Source of the DNA: Pseudomonadota bacterium
Lineage (GTDB): Bacteria > Pseudomonadota > Gammaproteobacteria > Steroidobacterales > Steroidobacteraceae
NCBI GenBank assembly: GCA_018241525.1
Contig: JAFEDR010000001.1
Coordinates: 496,001 to 560,000, forward strand
Reading direction: 5' to 3'
Length of the DNA: 64,000 bases
The notes beneath the pieces are model-generated. The model had not been told where the DNA came from. It saw nothing but the letters and a program-made list of their open reading frames with translations, and searched no databases. A program made the translations under genes and the position numbers. Below are positions 9,584 to 17,284 of this stretch, piece after piece (the first letter of the stretch is position 1; each line of letters begins with the position of its first letter).

Positions 9584-10521
9584 GGCTGAGCCTCCGCGGC
9601 GGTCGTGATCGTGCGGAACACCTCGTCCAGCCGGCCGGTCTCGAGGCGCAGCTCGTGCAGCGCCACGTGCCCGCGCTCGAGCGCTGCCGCGACGGGATCG
9701 AAGAGCGCCGCGCCCGGCGCCGCGAGCGCCGTCAGCCGTGGCTCGTCGGCGCTGCGCTCGACCGCGGTCACGCCCGGCAGCTCGGCGAGCAGCGCCGCGG
9801 CGCGATCCAGGTCGGCCGCCGCGGCCAGCGTCGCGGTCACGGCGCCGTGGTAGCGCGAGCGCGCCTCGAGCGCCGCCGGGCGCTCGTCCGCGAGCAGCCG
9901 GCCGCGCGCGACGATGATCGCGCGCGTGCAGACCGCGTGCACCTCCTCGAGGATGTGCGTCGAGATCACGATCGTCTTGCCGGGCGCCATCTCGCGGATC
10001 AGCGCGCGCACCTCGTGCTTCTGGTTCGGGTCGAGTCCGTCGGTCGGCTCGTCGAGCACCAGCACCGGCGGGTCGTGCAGGATCGCCTGCGCGAGGCCGA
10101 CGCGGCGCTTGAACCCCTTCGACAGCGTCTCGATCGAGCGGTCGAGCACCGGCGCGAGCCCCAGCCGGCCGACCACGTCGTCCAGGCGGCGCCGGCGATG
10201 CTCGCCGGCCAGGCCGCGCACGTCGGCGATGAAGCCGAGGAAGCCGCGCGGCGTCATTTCCGGCCAGGCCGGCGCCCCTTCCGGCAGGTAGCCGAGCGCG
10301 CGGCGCGCGGCCAGCGGCTCGCGGACCACGTCGTGGCCGCAGACCGCGGCGCTGCCGCCGGAGGGTGCGATGAAACCGGCGATGACGCGCATCGTGGTGG
10401 ACTTGCCCGCGCCGTTCGGCCCGAGGAAGCCCAGGATCTCGCCGGCGCCGACCCGGAAGCTGAGGTCCTCGACCGCGACCACGTCGCCGAAGCGCTTGCT
10501 GAGTGCGTTGACTTCGATCAT
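9580..10521 (-). CDS. ABC transporter ATPase, GldA-like
   Basis: 313-residue ATPase. Walker A GPNGAGKSTTMR (about residues 35-46), signature LSKGFKRRVGLAQA (in place of LSGGQ), Walker B VLVLDEPTDGLDP and switch His in ISTHILEEV are all present. The C-terminal region of about 95 residues is the extended DrrA/CcmA-like domain. First gene of the leftward ATPase-permease-GldG-DUF4340-RDD operon; ATG at 10521. Divergent from the cytochrome b561 gene, with 150 bases between them holding both promoters. The energy-coupling role is certain; what is transported is not. Confidence 0.92.
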   Translation of the reverse strand: MIEVNALSKRFGDVVAVEDLSFRVGAGEILGFLGPNGAGKSTTMRVIAGFIAPSGGSAAVCGHDVVREPLAARRALGYLPEGAPAWPEMTPRGFLGFIADVRGLAGEHRRRRLDDVVGRLGLAPVLDRSIETLSKGFKRRVGLAQAILHDPPVLVLDEPTDGLDPNQKHEVRALIREMAPGKTIVISTHILEEVHAVCTRAIIVARGRLLADERPAALEARSRYHGAVTATLAAAADLDRAAALLAELPGVTAVERSADEPRLTALAAPGAALFDPVAAALERGHVALHELRLETGRLDEVFRTITTAAEAQP

Positions 10522-10639
10522 TCGACCGCCTGTGACTCGGCGGCGCGTCGCGAGTTCCCTCGGTGCGCCGCGGGTGCGCGATTCTGCGCAAGGCCCGTGC
10601 GGCGTGCAACGTCCCGCCCGTGCGGTCCGGCGCGGCCGC

Positions 10640-10645
10640 TAGAAT
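10640..10645 (+). promoter_or_regulatory. Possible -10 element for the cytochrome b561 gene
   Basis: TAGAAT lies 27 bases upstream of the ATG at 10672. No convincing -35 box is seen at 16-18 bases upstream, so this is a tentative call. Confidence 0.35.
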
Positions 10646-10671
10646 GCGCCGAGGCCGGCGCGGGGGCGACG

Positions 10672-11385
10672 ATGGCGGAGGCAGAGCGTAGCGAGGGCGG
10701 CGAGGGTGGTGCCCGGACACTCGTCTGGGACCTGCCGCTGCGCGTCGGCCACTGGGCGCTCGCGACCGCGGTGGCCGGCGCCTTCGTGACCGACTGGATC
10801 GGCCCGACTGCCTTTCCGGTCCATGCCCTGTGCGGCGAGGCCGTGCTGGTGCTGGTGGCGTTCCGGCTGCTGTGGGGCGTGGTCGGTCCCGCGCACGCGC
10901 GCTTCACGGATTTCGTGCGCGGCCCGCGCGCGGTGTGGGCGTCGCTGCCTTCGCTGACCCCGGCTGGACATCGGCCGCGGGCCGGGCACACGCCGCTCGG
11001 CGGCTGGATGGTACTGGCGCTGCTCGGCCTGCTCGCGGTGCAGGCAACGCTGGGCCTGTTCGCCAACGACGACATCAGCCACACCGGGCCGCTGTACGGC
11101 TACGTCGAGGGGCACCTCAGCAACCAGCTGAGCCGCTGGCATGGCCGCATCGCGAACGCGATCCTGGTCGCGGTCGCACTGCACGTCGGAGCTGCCCTCT
11201 ACTACCGTCGGGTGCTGGGCGAGGACCTCGTCCGGCCACTCCTGACCGGGCGCAAGCGCGGCATCGACGCCACCGAGGCCATCGATAGCCAGCGCATCGT
11301 GCTCGCCCTCGCGATCGCCGCGGCGCTCGTCGCGCTGCTCGCCTGGGTGCTGGCGACGGCGCCGGAGGCCGCGCTCGACCTCTAG
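10672..11385 (+). CDS. Cytochrome b561 / Ni-Fe hydrogenase b-type cytochrome family protein
   Basis: 237-residue diheme b-type membrane cytochrome, probably passing electrons between the quinone pool and a periplasmic c-type partner. Four main helices are visible, with candidate haem His residues in RVGHWALATA, FPVHALCGEAVLVL, LSRWHGRIANAILV and ALHVGAALYY. The C-terminus has a fifth hydrophobic segment (LALAIAAALVALLAWVLA). ATG at 10672 with a G-rich stretch upstream. It faces a cytochrome c556-type gene only four bases away; this pair is common in proteobacteria, which supports a shared redox role. The physiological donor is unknown. Confidence 0.87.
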   Translation: MAEAERSEGGEGGARTLVWDLPLRVGHWALATAVAGAFVTDWIGPTAFPVHALCGEAVLVLVAFRLLWGVVGPAHARFTDFVRGPRAVWASLPSLTPAGHRPRAGHTPLGGWMVLALLGLLAVQATLGLFANDDISHTGPLYGYVEGHLSNQLSRWHGRIANAILVAVALHVGAALYYRRVLGEDLVRPLLTGRKRGIDATEAIDSQRIVLALAIAAALVALLAWVLATAPEAALDL

Positions 11386-11389
11386 CGGC

Positions 11390-11854
11390 TCAGTCCGCCT
11401 TGAACTTGTCGTGGCAGTTCTTGCACGCCTGCGTCAGGTCACCGAACGCGGGCTTGATCTTCGCGAGGTCACCCGACTTCGCGACGTCGGCAAGGGTCGC
11501 GCTCCGCGCGGCCAGCTTCTTCATCAGCTCGTCGAATTCCGCGCGGTTCTGCCAGATCTCCGGCTTGGCGTCGGTCTTGCCCTTGACGTAGGAGCCCTCC
11601 GGGAACCCTTCCGGAAGCATCGGCGCGAGCATCGCGACGCGCGCGGCCTGCACCGCAAACGCATCCTTGTCGAACGGCGCCTTGCCTTCGACCTGCGCAC
11701 CCATCCGGTGCACGTTCCACGCGATCACGTGGTACACCGAGTGCCGGTAGTCGATGGCCTCCTCGGCCTTGGAATGCGGCGCGCCGTGGGCGACGGCAAC
11801 CGCGGCGAATCCGAGGGCGCTGACAACGAGGAGTCCCGAGCGAAGCGAGGGCAT
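11390..11854 (-). CDS. Cytochrome c556 / c'-type periplasmic protein
   Basis: 154 residues with a Sec signal peptide (MPSLRSGLLVVSALGFAAVAVAHG) and a single C-terminal haem-binding CKNCHDKF motif, typical of four-helix-bundle class II c-type cytochromes (c556/c'). The C-terminal motif places the haem as in that family. It ends four bases from the convergent cytochrome b561 gene, the usual partner. The ATG at 11854 is preceded by purine-rich sequence. Likely a periplasmic electron carrier; a cytochrome c' type gas-binding role is possible but not shown. Confidence 0.88.
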   Translation of the reverse strand: MPSLRSGLLVVSALGFAAVAVAHGAPHSKAEEAIDYRHSVYHVIAWNVHRMGAQVEGKAPFDKDAFAVQAARVAMLAPMLPEGFPEGSYVKGKTDAKPEIWQNRAEFDELMKKLAARSATLADVAKSGDLAKIKPAFGDLTQACKNCHDKFKAD

Positions 11855-11937
11855 ACGGCATCCTTGGCTGCTGGCGCCCGCGGCGCCGGGGGCTCCGAGC
11901 GTACGCAAGCCCGCCGGCCCTGCCAACCGCGGCTGGC

Positions 11938-12969
11938 TCAGTCGGTCGCGGCGGCCTTCTCGATCTCCGCCTTGTGCGCGCGCAGGGTCTTGCGAACCTC
12001 GACGACGCCGGGCCGGCCCGCGATGCGCGCGATCGCCTCGGCGAGCTCGTGCCACTGCCGACCCCACTTCAGCAGCCGCACCGCGTCCGCGAAGATCTGC
12101 GCGTCGCTCGTGCCCGGCTCCGGCGGCGGCGTCGCGGCGCGCGCCTGGCGGCCGCCGCCGGTGGCGCGGCCCTCGCGCTTGCCGGTGCCGCGACCGGCAG
12201 CCGCCGGTGCCCGCGGCGCCGCCGGCGGCGCCGGCGGCGCGGGACGAGGCGGCGGCGTACGTGGCGGGGGCGACGCGGCGACTGCGGGAGGCGGCGCCAT
12301 GGGCTGGGAGATCGGCGCCGCCGGGCGTGGCGCTGCCACCGGTGCGGGCGTAGACGCCGCCGGAGCCAGCGGTCGCGGGGCGGGCGGGATCGGCGTTGCG
12401 GCGTGCACTGGCGGGGCCGGCGGGCGTGCAACCGTCGGTGGAGGCGGAGGCGGAGGCGGCGGAGGCGGAGGCGGCGGAGGTGGAGGCGGTGGCGGCGGAG
12501 GCGGCGGGGGCGGGGGCGCCGCGACGGGCGGAAGGCGCATCTCCCGCGTCGGCTCCAGCATCGTCCGCGACTGGGTCGAGGTCGTGGACAGGCTGCCTGT
12601 CGCCGACAGCGACACCGCCGTCGGCTGTGTCAGTCCCATCACTTCGCGGTTCTCGCGCTCCGGTTCGGCCAGCGGGATGAAGCGCTCGATGTTCTGCACG
12701 CCGACCAGGTTCGCGAGGAACGCCATCAGCTCGAGACCGTCCGCGAAGCCGGAGTCGCCGGCGGCGATGCGCTCGGTGACGAGCCGCCTCAGCTCGCGCG
12801 CACGCACCTGCGCGAGATCGAGGATCCAGCGCGCCGGACGCTGATGGCGCGCCCACGGCTGAACCTGCCAGTACGCCTCGTCGCTCAGCGCGACGTACTT
12901 GAGGTGGAGCTCGAGCGACTGCAGCCAGCGATCGACGAGTTCGCTGACGCGCTGGTCGGCGGGGTTCAT
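11938..12969 (-). CDS. Unrecognised protein with a run of 27 prolines
   Basis: 343 residues, not recognised. Residues 1-130 look folded and helical (MNPADQRVSELVDRWLQSLE), residues 130-285 are low complexity, rich in Pro and Ala, and the last 60 residues are again helical and charged (DAQIFADAVRLLKWGRQWHE). The linker contains 27 consecutive Pro codons (forward-strand 12436-12516). No signal peptide or membrane helix is seen, so a cytoplasmic protein with two domains joined by a stiff linker is the likely form. Such a Pro run should stall ribosomes strongly without EF-P. Codon usage and both flanking domains look like those of a real gene. Confidence 0.75.
   Translation of the reverse strand: MNPADQRVSELVDRWLQSLELHLKYVALSDEAYWQVQPWARHQRPARWILDLAQVRARELRRLVTERIAAGDSGFADGLELMAFLANLVGVQNIERFIPLAEPERENREVMGLTQPTAVSLSATGSLSTTSTQSRTMLEPTREMRLPPVAAPPPPPPPPPPPPPPPPPPPPPPPPPPPTVARPPAPPVHAATPIPPAPRPLAPAASTPAPVAAPRPAAPISQPMAPPPAVAASPPPRTPPPRPAPPAPPAAPRAPAAAGRGTGKREGRATGGGRQARAATPPPEPGTSDAQIFADAVRLLKWGRQWHELAEAIARIAGRPGVVEVRKTLRAHKAEIEKAAATD
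12436..12516 (-). repeat. Uninterrupted 27-codon proline tract
   Basis: Counting triplets in the reading frame of the minus strand gives 27 successive CCN codons, a mixture of CCG, CCT, CCA and CCC. The mixed codons argue that the amino-acid run is maintained by selection rather than being only recent triplet slippage. The GC-rich repeat could also cause sequencing length errors, so the exact count should be taken with care. Confidence 0.85.
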
Positions 12970-13029
12970 CTCGGCTCCCTCCGGGTTCGACAGGGCACCC
13001 TAGCCAATTCGTCCCCGCGCTGCCACCGC

Positions 13030-13401
13030 TCAGGTCCCGGCCAGGAAGATCGCGACTGCAGTGCCGATGCCGATGGTCCAGACGGCGCTGCGCACGAGGT
13101 GCCAGTCGGCGAGGTAGCTGACGAGGTACGCGACCCGGGCGGCGACGAACGTCACCGCCAGCAGGTCGACCCTCGGCTGCGGCGCATGCAGGTGCTGCGC
13201 CACGAGGACAGCGACGGCGAACAGCGGGAACGCCTCGAAGCTGTTGAGCTGCGCGGCGTGCGCGCGGCTGCGCCAGCCCGTCAGCTTCGCGAGCCAGGGC
13301 CGCGGGTTGCGATTGTCGAAGCGCGCGCCGCCCTTCGCGATCACGGTGGCGAGGTAGGGCAGCAAGCCCGCCGCGAGCACGCACCACAGAGCAGTCGTCA
13401 T
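13030..13401 (-). CDS. MAPEG-family membrane protein
   Basis: 123-residue membrane protein of the MAPEG (membrane-associated proteins in eicosanoid and glutathione metabolism) family. It has four hydrophobic segments and the family-typical stretch RAHAAQLNSFEAFPLFAVAV, where the Asn-Ser-Phe-Glu context forms the conserved core, followed by VDLLAVTFVAARVAYLVSYLAD. Bacterial members are mostly uncharacterised; some bind glutathione. The ATG at 13401 is preferred because GGGGGA lies before it; an upstream GTG-type start would add about 24 residues without family support. It stands alone between the polyproline gene and tRNA-Glu. Confidence 0.85.
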   Translation of the reverse strand: MTTALWCVLAAGLLPYLATVIAKGGARFDNRNPRPWLAKLTGWRSRAHAAQLNSFEAFPLFAVAVLVAQHLHAPQPRVDLLAVTFVAARVAYLVSYLADWHLVRSAVWTIGIGTAVAIFLAGT

Positions 13402-13643
13402 GTCGGTCCCCCGGTCGTTGATGACGCGCGCATTGTCCGCAATGTCCGCGTTGCCGGATACGGCTGTGCGCAAGACGCGCCAACGCGCCGGCGGCGCGCG
13501 AGTTGACCGCTGTCGCCGGGCGGAGACGGCATGGCTCGCGGATCGGACTGCCGCCGGGCGACGTCCCGCGGAGCAGTTCGCGAGCGCGGCGTGGCCGCGC
13601 CGGCAGGGGCTGGCACCGGACGGCGCGCGAGCGGCGGAGGAAG

Positions 13644-13719
13644 TGGCGCTCCCAGAGGGATTCGAACCCTCGTACCAGCCTTGAGAGGGCTGTGTCCTGG
13701 GCCTCTAGACGATGGGAGC
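13644..13719 (-). tRNA. tRNA-Glu (anticodon CUC)
   Basis: Folds as a full cloverleaf on the minus strand. The acceptor stem pairs GCTCCCA with TGGGAGC, the T-arm has GGTTCGAATCC, and the D-arm has the Glu-like CGTCTAGAGGCCCAGGACA. The seven-base anticodon loop CUCUCAA gives anticodon CUC, reading GAG, which suits a GC-rich genome. The 3' CCA is encoded (13644-13646). A near-consensus promoter lies upstream at 13762-13789. Confidence 0.96.
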
Positions 13720-13757
13720 GCGGAGGTCCGGACCCGGGGGTCCGGCGGACGTTAGCC

Positions 13758-13766
13758 TGCTATTAT
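13758..13766 (+). promoter_or_regulatory. Extended -10 element for pcnB, overlapping the tRNA-Glu -10
   Basis: TGC followed by TATTAT on the plus strand. It occupies the same bases as the TATAAT of the opposite-strand tRNA promoter. No -35 box is evident. It would give pcnB a leader of about 100 bases. Confidence 0.45.
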
Positions 13767-13789
13767 ACGATGCCCTGATCGAACGACAA
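13762..13789 (-). promoter_or_regulatory. tRNA-Glu promoter
   Basis: On the minus strand, -35 TTGTCG (13784-13789) and a perfect -10 TATAAT (13762-13767) are separated by 16 bases. The expected start is about 35 bases upstream of the mature tRNA 5' end, with a GC-rich region after the -10 of the kind associated with stringent control. Confidence 0.75.
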
Positions 13790-13876
13790 GCCACGCGAGA
13801 ACCCGACCTGAGCACCACGCCCGCGTCCGCCGCCCCTGCCGCGACCAACACCGCGGTACCGCGCGCCCGGCCGACG

Positions 13877-15235
13877 ATGATCGCGCGCGCCGATCACTCG
13901 ATCTCCCGCGCTCAGATCTCTCCCAACGCGCTCAAGGTCCTGTACCGCCTGAAGGACGCCGGCTTTCAGGCCTTCCTGGTCGGCGGCAGCGTCAGGGACC
14001 TGCTGCTCGGCGTGCAGCCAAAGGACTTCGACATCGCGACCAACGCGCTGCCGGAGGAGATCCGCCGCGTATTTCGCAACTGCCGGCTGATCGGCCGGCG
14101 CTTCCGCCTGGCGCACGTGCACTTCGGCGACGAGATCATCGAAGTCGCGACATTCCGCGCCGCGGCCGCGCCGCCGGAGGTCGACGACGAGGACCACCGC
14201 GAAGTGGACGACGCCAGCGGCCGGATCCTGCGCGACAACGTCTACGGCACGATCGACGAGGACGTCTGGCGGCGCGATTTCACCGCGAATTCGCTGTACT
14301 ACAACATCGCGGATTTCTCGGTGTGGGACTACGCCGACGGTGTCGAGGACGTCCGCGCCCGCGTGCTGCGCCTGATCGGCGACCCCGAGCAGCGGTACCG
14401 CGAAGACCCGGTGCGGCTGCTGCGCGCGGCGCGCTTCGCCGCGAAGCTCGGCTTCACGCTGCACGCCGCGACGCGCGCGCCGATGTCCGCGCTCGCGCCG
14501 CTGCTCGCGGGCGTTCCCGCGGCGCGCCTGTTCGACGAGACGCTGAAGCTCTTCCTGTCCGGGCACGCGGTCGCATCGTTCGAGAGCTTGCGCGAGTTCG
14601 AGCTGCTGCCGCAGCTGCTGCCGGCGGTTGCCGCGGAGCTCGCGCAGGCGCCCGACGGCCCGGCCGCGCGGCTGCTCGCGCTAGGACTCGCGAGCACCGA
14701 TCAGCGGGTGCGCGCCGACCGCGCCGTGACGCCGACGTTCCTGTTCGCGGTGCTGCTGTACGGACCCATCCTGCGGCTGGCGGCGGAGAAGGTCGCGGCC
14801 GGCCAGCCCGAGCCGCAGGCACTGCTCGAGGCGACCGATGCCGTGCTGCTCGCGCAGGTGCGCCGCGTGGCGGTGCCGAAGCGCTTCACGCTGCCGCTGC
14901 GCGAGCTGCTGGTGCTGCAGCCGCGCTTCGAACGCCGCGACGGGCGACGGGCGCTGTCGCTGCTGCATCACCCGCGCTTCCGCGCGGCGTACGATTTCCT
15001 GCTGCTGCGGGCCGAGGCCGGACTCGTACCGGCGGAGCTTGCGAGCTGGTGGACCGAGATCCAGACGCTCTCCGCCGATGAGCGCCTCGAGCGCGTCGCG
15101 CAGCTCGCGCCGGCGGCCTCCGCCGGTGGCGAGTCCGCCGATGGCGAGCCGCGCCGGCGGCGGCGACGCCGGCGACGCCGCGGTGGCGGTGGCGGTGGCG
15201 GCGGCGACGGCGGTGCGGCCGGGCCCGCGGCCTGA
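13877..15235 (+). CDS. pcnB: Poly(A) polymerase I
   Basis: Adds poly(A) tails to RNA 3' ends, marking them for decay. 452 residues from the ATG chosen. The nucleotidyltransferase signature LVGGSVRDLLLGVQPKDFDIATNA includes the DFD catalytic aspartates; CRLIGRRFRLAHVHFG and the RRDFTANSLYYN and RAARFAAKLGF blocks confirm a PcnB-type enzyme rather than a CCA-adding enzyme. ATG at 13877 matches where the E. coli conserved region begins; the frame is open back into tRNA-Glu, and no ribosome-binding site is visible, so the start is uncertain. The C-terminus ends in ten Arg then eight Gly. Followed two bases later by folK. Confidence 0.93.
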   Translation: MIARADHSISRAQISPNALKVLYRLKDAGFQAFLVGGSVRDLLLGVQPKDFDIATNALPEEIRRVFRNCRLIGRRFRLAHVHFGDEIIEVATFRAAAAPPEVDDEDHREVDDASGRILRDNVYGTIDEDVWRRDFTANSLYYNIADFSVWDYADGVEDVRARVLRLIGDPEQRYREDPVRLLRAARFAAKLGFTLHAATRAPMSALAPLLAGVPAARLFDETLKLFLSGHAVASFESLREFELLPQLLPAVAAELAQAPDGPAARLLALGLASTDQRVRADRAVTPTFLFAVLLYGPILRLAAEKVAAGQPEPQALLEATDAVLLAQVRRVAVPKRFTLPLRELLVLQPRFERRDGRRALSLLHHPRFRAAYDFLLLRAEAGLVPAELASWWTEIQTLSADERLERVAQLAPAASAGGESADGEPRRRRRRRRRRGGGGGGGGDGGAAGPAA

Positions 15236-15236
15236 C

Positions 15237-15734
15237 ATGCCCGCAGGGCCGACGTGGACGCCGGCCTGGATCGGGCTCGGCAGCAACCTCGACGATCCGC
15301 CGCGCCAGCTCGACGCGGCGAGTGCCGGGCTCGCCGCGCTCCCGCAGACGCGCCTCGTCGCGAACTCGCGCCGCTACTGGTCGGACCCGGTCGGTCCGCA
15401 GGACCAGCCCCGCTTTCTGAACGCGGCGGCGGCGCTCGTCACCCGCCTCGCGCCCGAGACGCTGCTCGAGGCACTGCGCGCACTCGAGCGCGCGCTCGGC
15501 AAGCAACCGCCCGCGGTGCGCTTCGGGCCGCGCCGCATCGACCTCGATCTGCTCGCCTACGACGAGCTGACGCTCGCCTCGGCGACGCTCGAGCTGCCGC
15601 ACCCGCGCCTGCACGAGCGCGCATTCGTGCTGTATCCTCTGGCCGAACTCGCGCCTGATCTGTGGATCCCGGGTCGCGGCCGCGTGGCCGAACTCCGGCG
15701 ACGGGTCGCGGGTGACGGCCTGTCGCCGCTCTGA
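15237..15734 (+). CDS. folK: 2-amino-4-hydroxy-6-hydroxymethyldihydropteridine diphosphokinase (HPPK)
   Basis: Transfers pyrophosphate from ATP to 6-hydroxymethyl-7,8-dihydropterin in folate synthesis. 165 residues. The N-terminal WIGLGSNLDDP, the NSRRYWSDPVGPQDQPRFLNAAAAL block with the pterin-binding residues, and the signature RFGPRRIDLDLLAYDEL (metal-binding DLD) are all present. The ATG at 15237 immediately follows the pcnB stop, giving the widespread pcnB-folK pair. Confidence 0.95.
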   Translation: MPAGPTWTPAWIGLGSNLDDPPRQLDAASAGLAALPQTRLVANSRRYWSDPVGPQDQPRFLNAAAALVTRLAPETLLEALRALERALGKQPPAVRFGPRRIDLDLLAYDELTLASATLELPHPRLHERAFVLYPLAELAPDLWIPGRGRVAELRRRVAGDGLSPL

Positions 15735-15744
15735 CACCGGACGC

Positions 15745-16413
15745 GTGAGCACCGCCCCCGCACCACCCGCCGCCGCCTTCGCGCACCGCTACGTCGTGAT
15801 CGAAGGGCCGATCGGCGTCGGCAAGACGAGCCTCGCGCAGCGGCTCGCATCGCAATACGGCGCCGACCTCGTGCTCGAGCGCGCCGAGGAGAACCCCTTC
15901 CTCGAGCGCTTCTACCGCAGTCCGCGCACCGGTGCGTTCCCGGCGCAGCTGTTCTTCCTGTTCCAGCGCGCGCGCCAGATGCAGCAGCTTCGCCAGAGCG
16001 ACCTGTTCGCGCCGGTGCGCTTCGCCGACTTCCTGCTCGAGAAGGACCGCCTGTTCGCGCGCCTGACGCTCGATGACGAGGAGTACGCGCTCTACGAGCA
16101 GGTTTACGAGCGGCTCGCGATCGACGCGCCGGTGCCGGACCTGGTCGTGTACCTGCAGGCGCCGGCGGACGTGCTGCAGGAGCGCATCGCGCGCCGCGGG
16201 ATTCGCTACGAACAGGGCATGGAGCGCGAGTACCTGGAGCGCCTGGTCGATGCCTATACGCGCTTCTTCCACCTCTACGACGCCGGCCCGCTGCTGATCG
16301 TTAACGCCGCCGAGGCGGACTTCGTCGGCAACGAGTCGCACTTCGCGCAGCTGCAGGCGGAGATCGGCCGGCCGCGGCGCGGCCGGCATTATTTCAACCC
16401 ATTCCGGGGCTGA
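15745..16413 (+). CDS. Deoxynucleoside kinase
   Basis: 222-residue P-loop kinase of the dNK family (deoxyadenosine/deoxyguanosine kinase type), which phosphorylates salvaged deoxynucleosides. Walker A EGPIGVGKTSLAQRLA (about residues 19-34), the substrate-binding segment LERAEENPFLERFY, the ERS-like FADFLLEKDRLFA region and LID-type RIARRGIRYEQGME are visible. GTG at 15745 is chosen because it follows the folK stop by ten bases; an upstream start would overlap folK. It occupies the position where panB is often found between folK and panC; no panB is seen in the window. Substrate preference cannot be set from sequence. Confidence 0.85.
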   Translation: MSTAPAPPAAAFAHRYVVIEGPIGVGKTSLAQRLASQYGADLVLERAEENPFLERFYRSPRTGAFPAQLFFLFQRARQMQQLRQSDLFAPVRFADFLLEKDRLFARLTLDDEEYALYEQVYERLAIDAPVPDLVVYLQAPADVLQERIARRGIRYEQGMEREYLERLVDAYTRFFHLYDAGPLLIVNAAEADFVGNESHFAQLQAEIGRPRRGRHYFNPFRG

Positions 16414-16414
16414 C

Positions 16415-17284
16415 GTGGACAGCGTGACCCGCATCCAGTCGGTCCGCGAGCGCGTGGCCGGTTGGCGCGCCGCGGGCGAGTCGGTCGCGCTCGTGCCGAC
16501 GATGGGCTGCCTGCACAAGGGCCATCTGGCGCTGATCACCGAGGCGCGCCAGCGCTGCGCGCGGGTCGTGCTCAGCATCTTCCTCAACCCGCTGCAGTTC
16601 GGTCCGGACGAGGACTTCGCGCGCTACCCGCGCACCCTCGAGCACGACAAGGAACTGGCGGAGGACGCGCGCGTCGATCTCGCCTTCGTGCCAACCACCT
16701 TCGAGATCTTCCCGACCGGGTTCGAGCGTTCGACGCGAGTCGACGTGCCGGAGCTGTCGAAGATCCTCGAGGGTCAGCGGCGGCCGGCGCACTTCGAGGG
16801 CGTCGCGACCATCACGACGAAGTTCCTGCAGATCGTCCAGCCGGACGTGCTGGTCCTCGGCGAGAAGGACTACCAGCACCTCGTGATCGTGCGGCGACTG
16901 GTGGCCGACCTGTGCCTGCCGGTCGAGGTGCTGGCGGTGGCGGTGGTGCGCGACCACGACGGACTGGCCTACGGGGCGCGCAATCGCCAGCTGAGCCCGC
17001 GCGAGCGGAACCTGGCGCCGCGCCTGTACGAGGCGCTGAAGCACGCGCGCCGCAGGCTGACCGACGGCGAGCGCGACTTCGTCGCGCTGCAGGAGGCCGG
17101 CTTTCGCGAGCTCGAGCGCGCCGGCTTCGTCCCGGAATACTTCTCGATCCGCCAGGCGGGCGACCTGCTGCCGCCGCGCTTCGAGAGCCGGGAAGTGGTG
17201 GTGCTCGCGGCGGCGCGGCTCGGCTCGACCCGCCTCGTCGACTGCGTGCCGGTGCAGCTGCCGCCGCGGACCCGCGCCGGCTAG
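16415..17284 (+). CDS. panC: Pantothenate synthetase
   Basis: ATP-dependent condensation of pantoate and beta-alanine to pantothenate, a step of coenzyme A synthesis. 289 residues. The HIGH-like PTMGCLHKGHLALI, the pantoate-binding SIFLNPLQFGPDEDFARYPR and LGEKDYQHLVIVRRLV are conserved. The KMSKS-equivalent loop, normally Ser-Ser-Arg-Asn, reads GLAYGARN here (residues 183-190), so both ATP-contacting Ser residues are replaced by Gly and Ala. GTG start at 16415, one base after the kinase stop. Its TAG overlaps the convergent queG stop. Very likely PanC; whether activity is normal is open. Confidence 0.9.
   Translation: MDSVTRIQSVRERVAGWRAAGESVALVPTMGCLHKGHLALITEARQRCARVVLSIFLNPLQFGPDEDFARYPRTLEHDKELAEDARVDLAFVPTTFEIFPTGFERSTRVDVPELSKILEGQRRPAHFEGVATITTKFLQIVQPDVLVLGEKDYQHLVIVRRLVADLCLPVEVLAVAVVRDHDGLAYGARNRQLSPRERNLAPRLYEALKHARRRLTDGERDFVALQEAGFRELERAGFVPEYFSIRQAGDLLPPRFESREVVVLAAARLGSTRLVDCVPVQLPPRTRAG

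Noticed and set aside
12436..12516. Possible minisatellite or CRISPR-like repeat
   Set aside because: Triplet imperfect repeats without spacers, explained by an in-frame proline tract.
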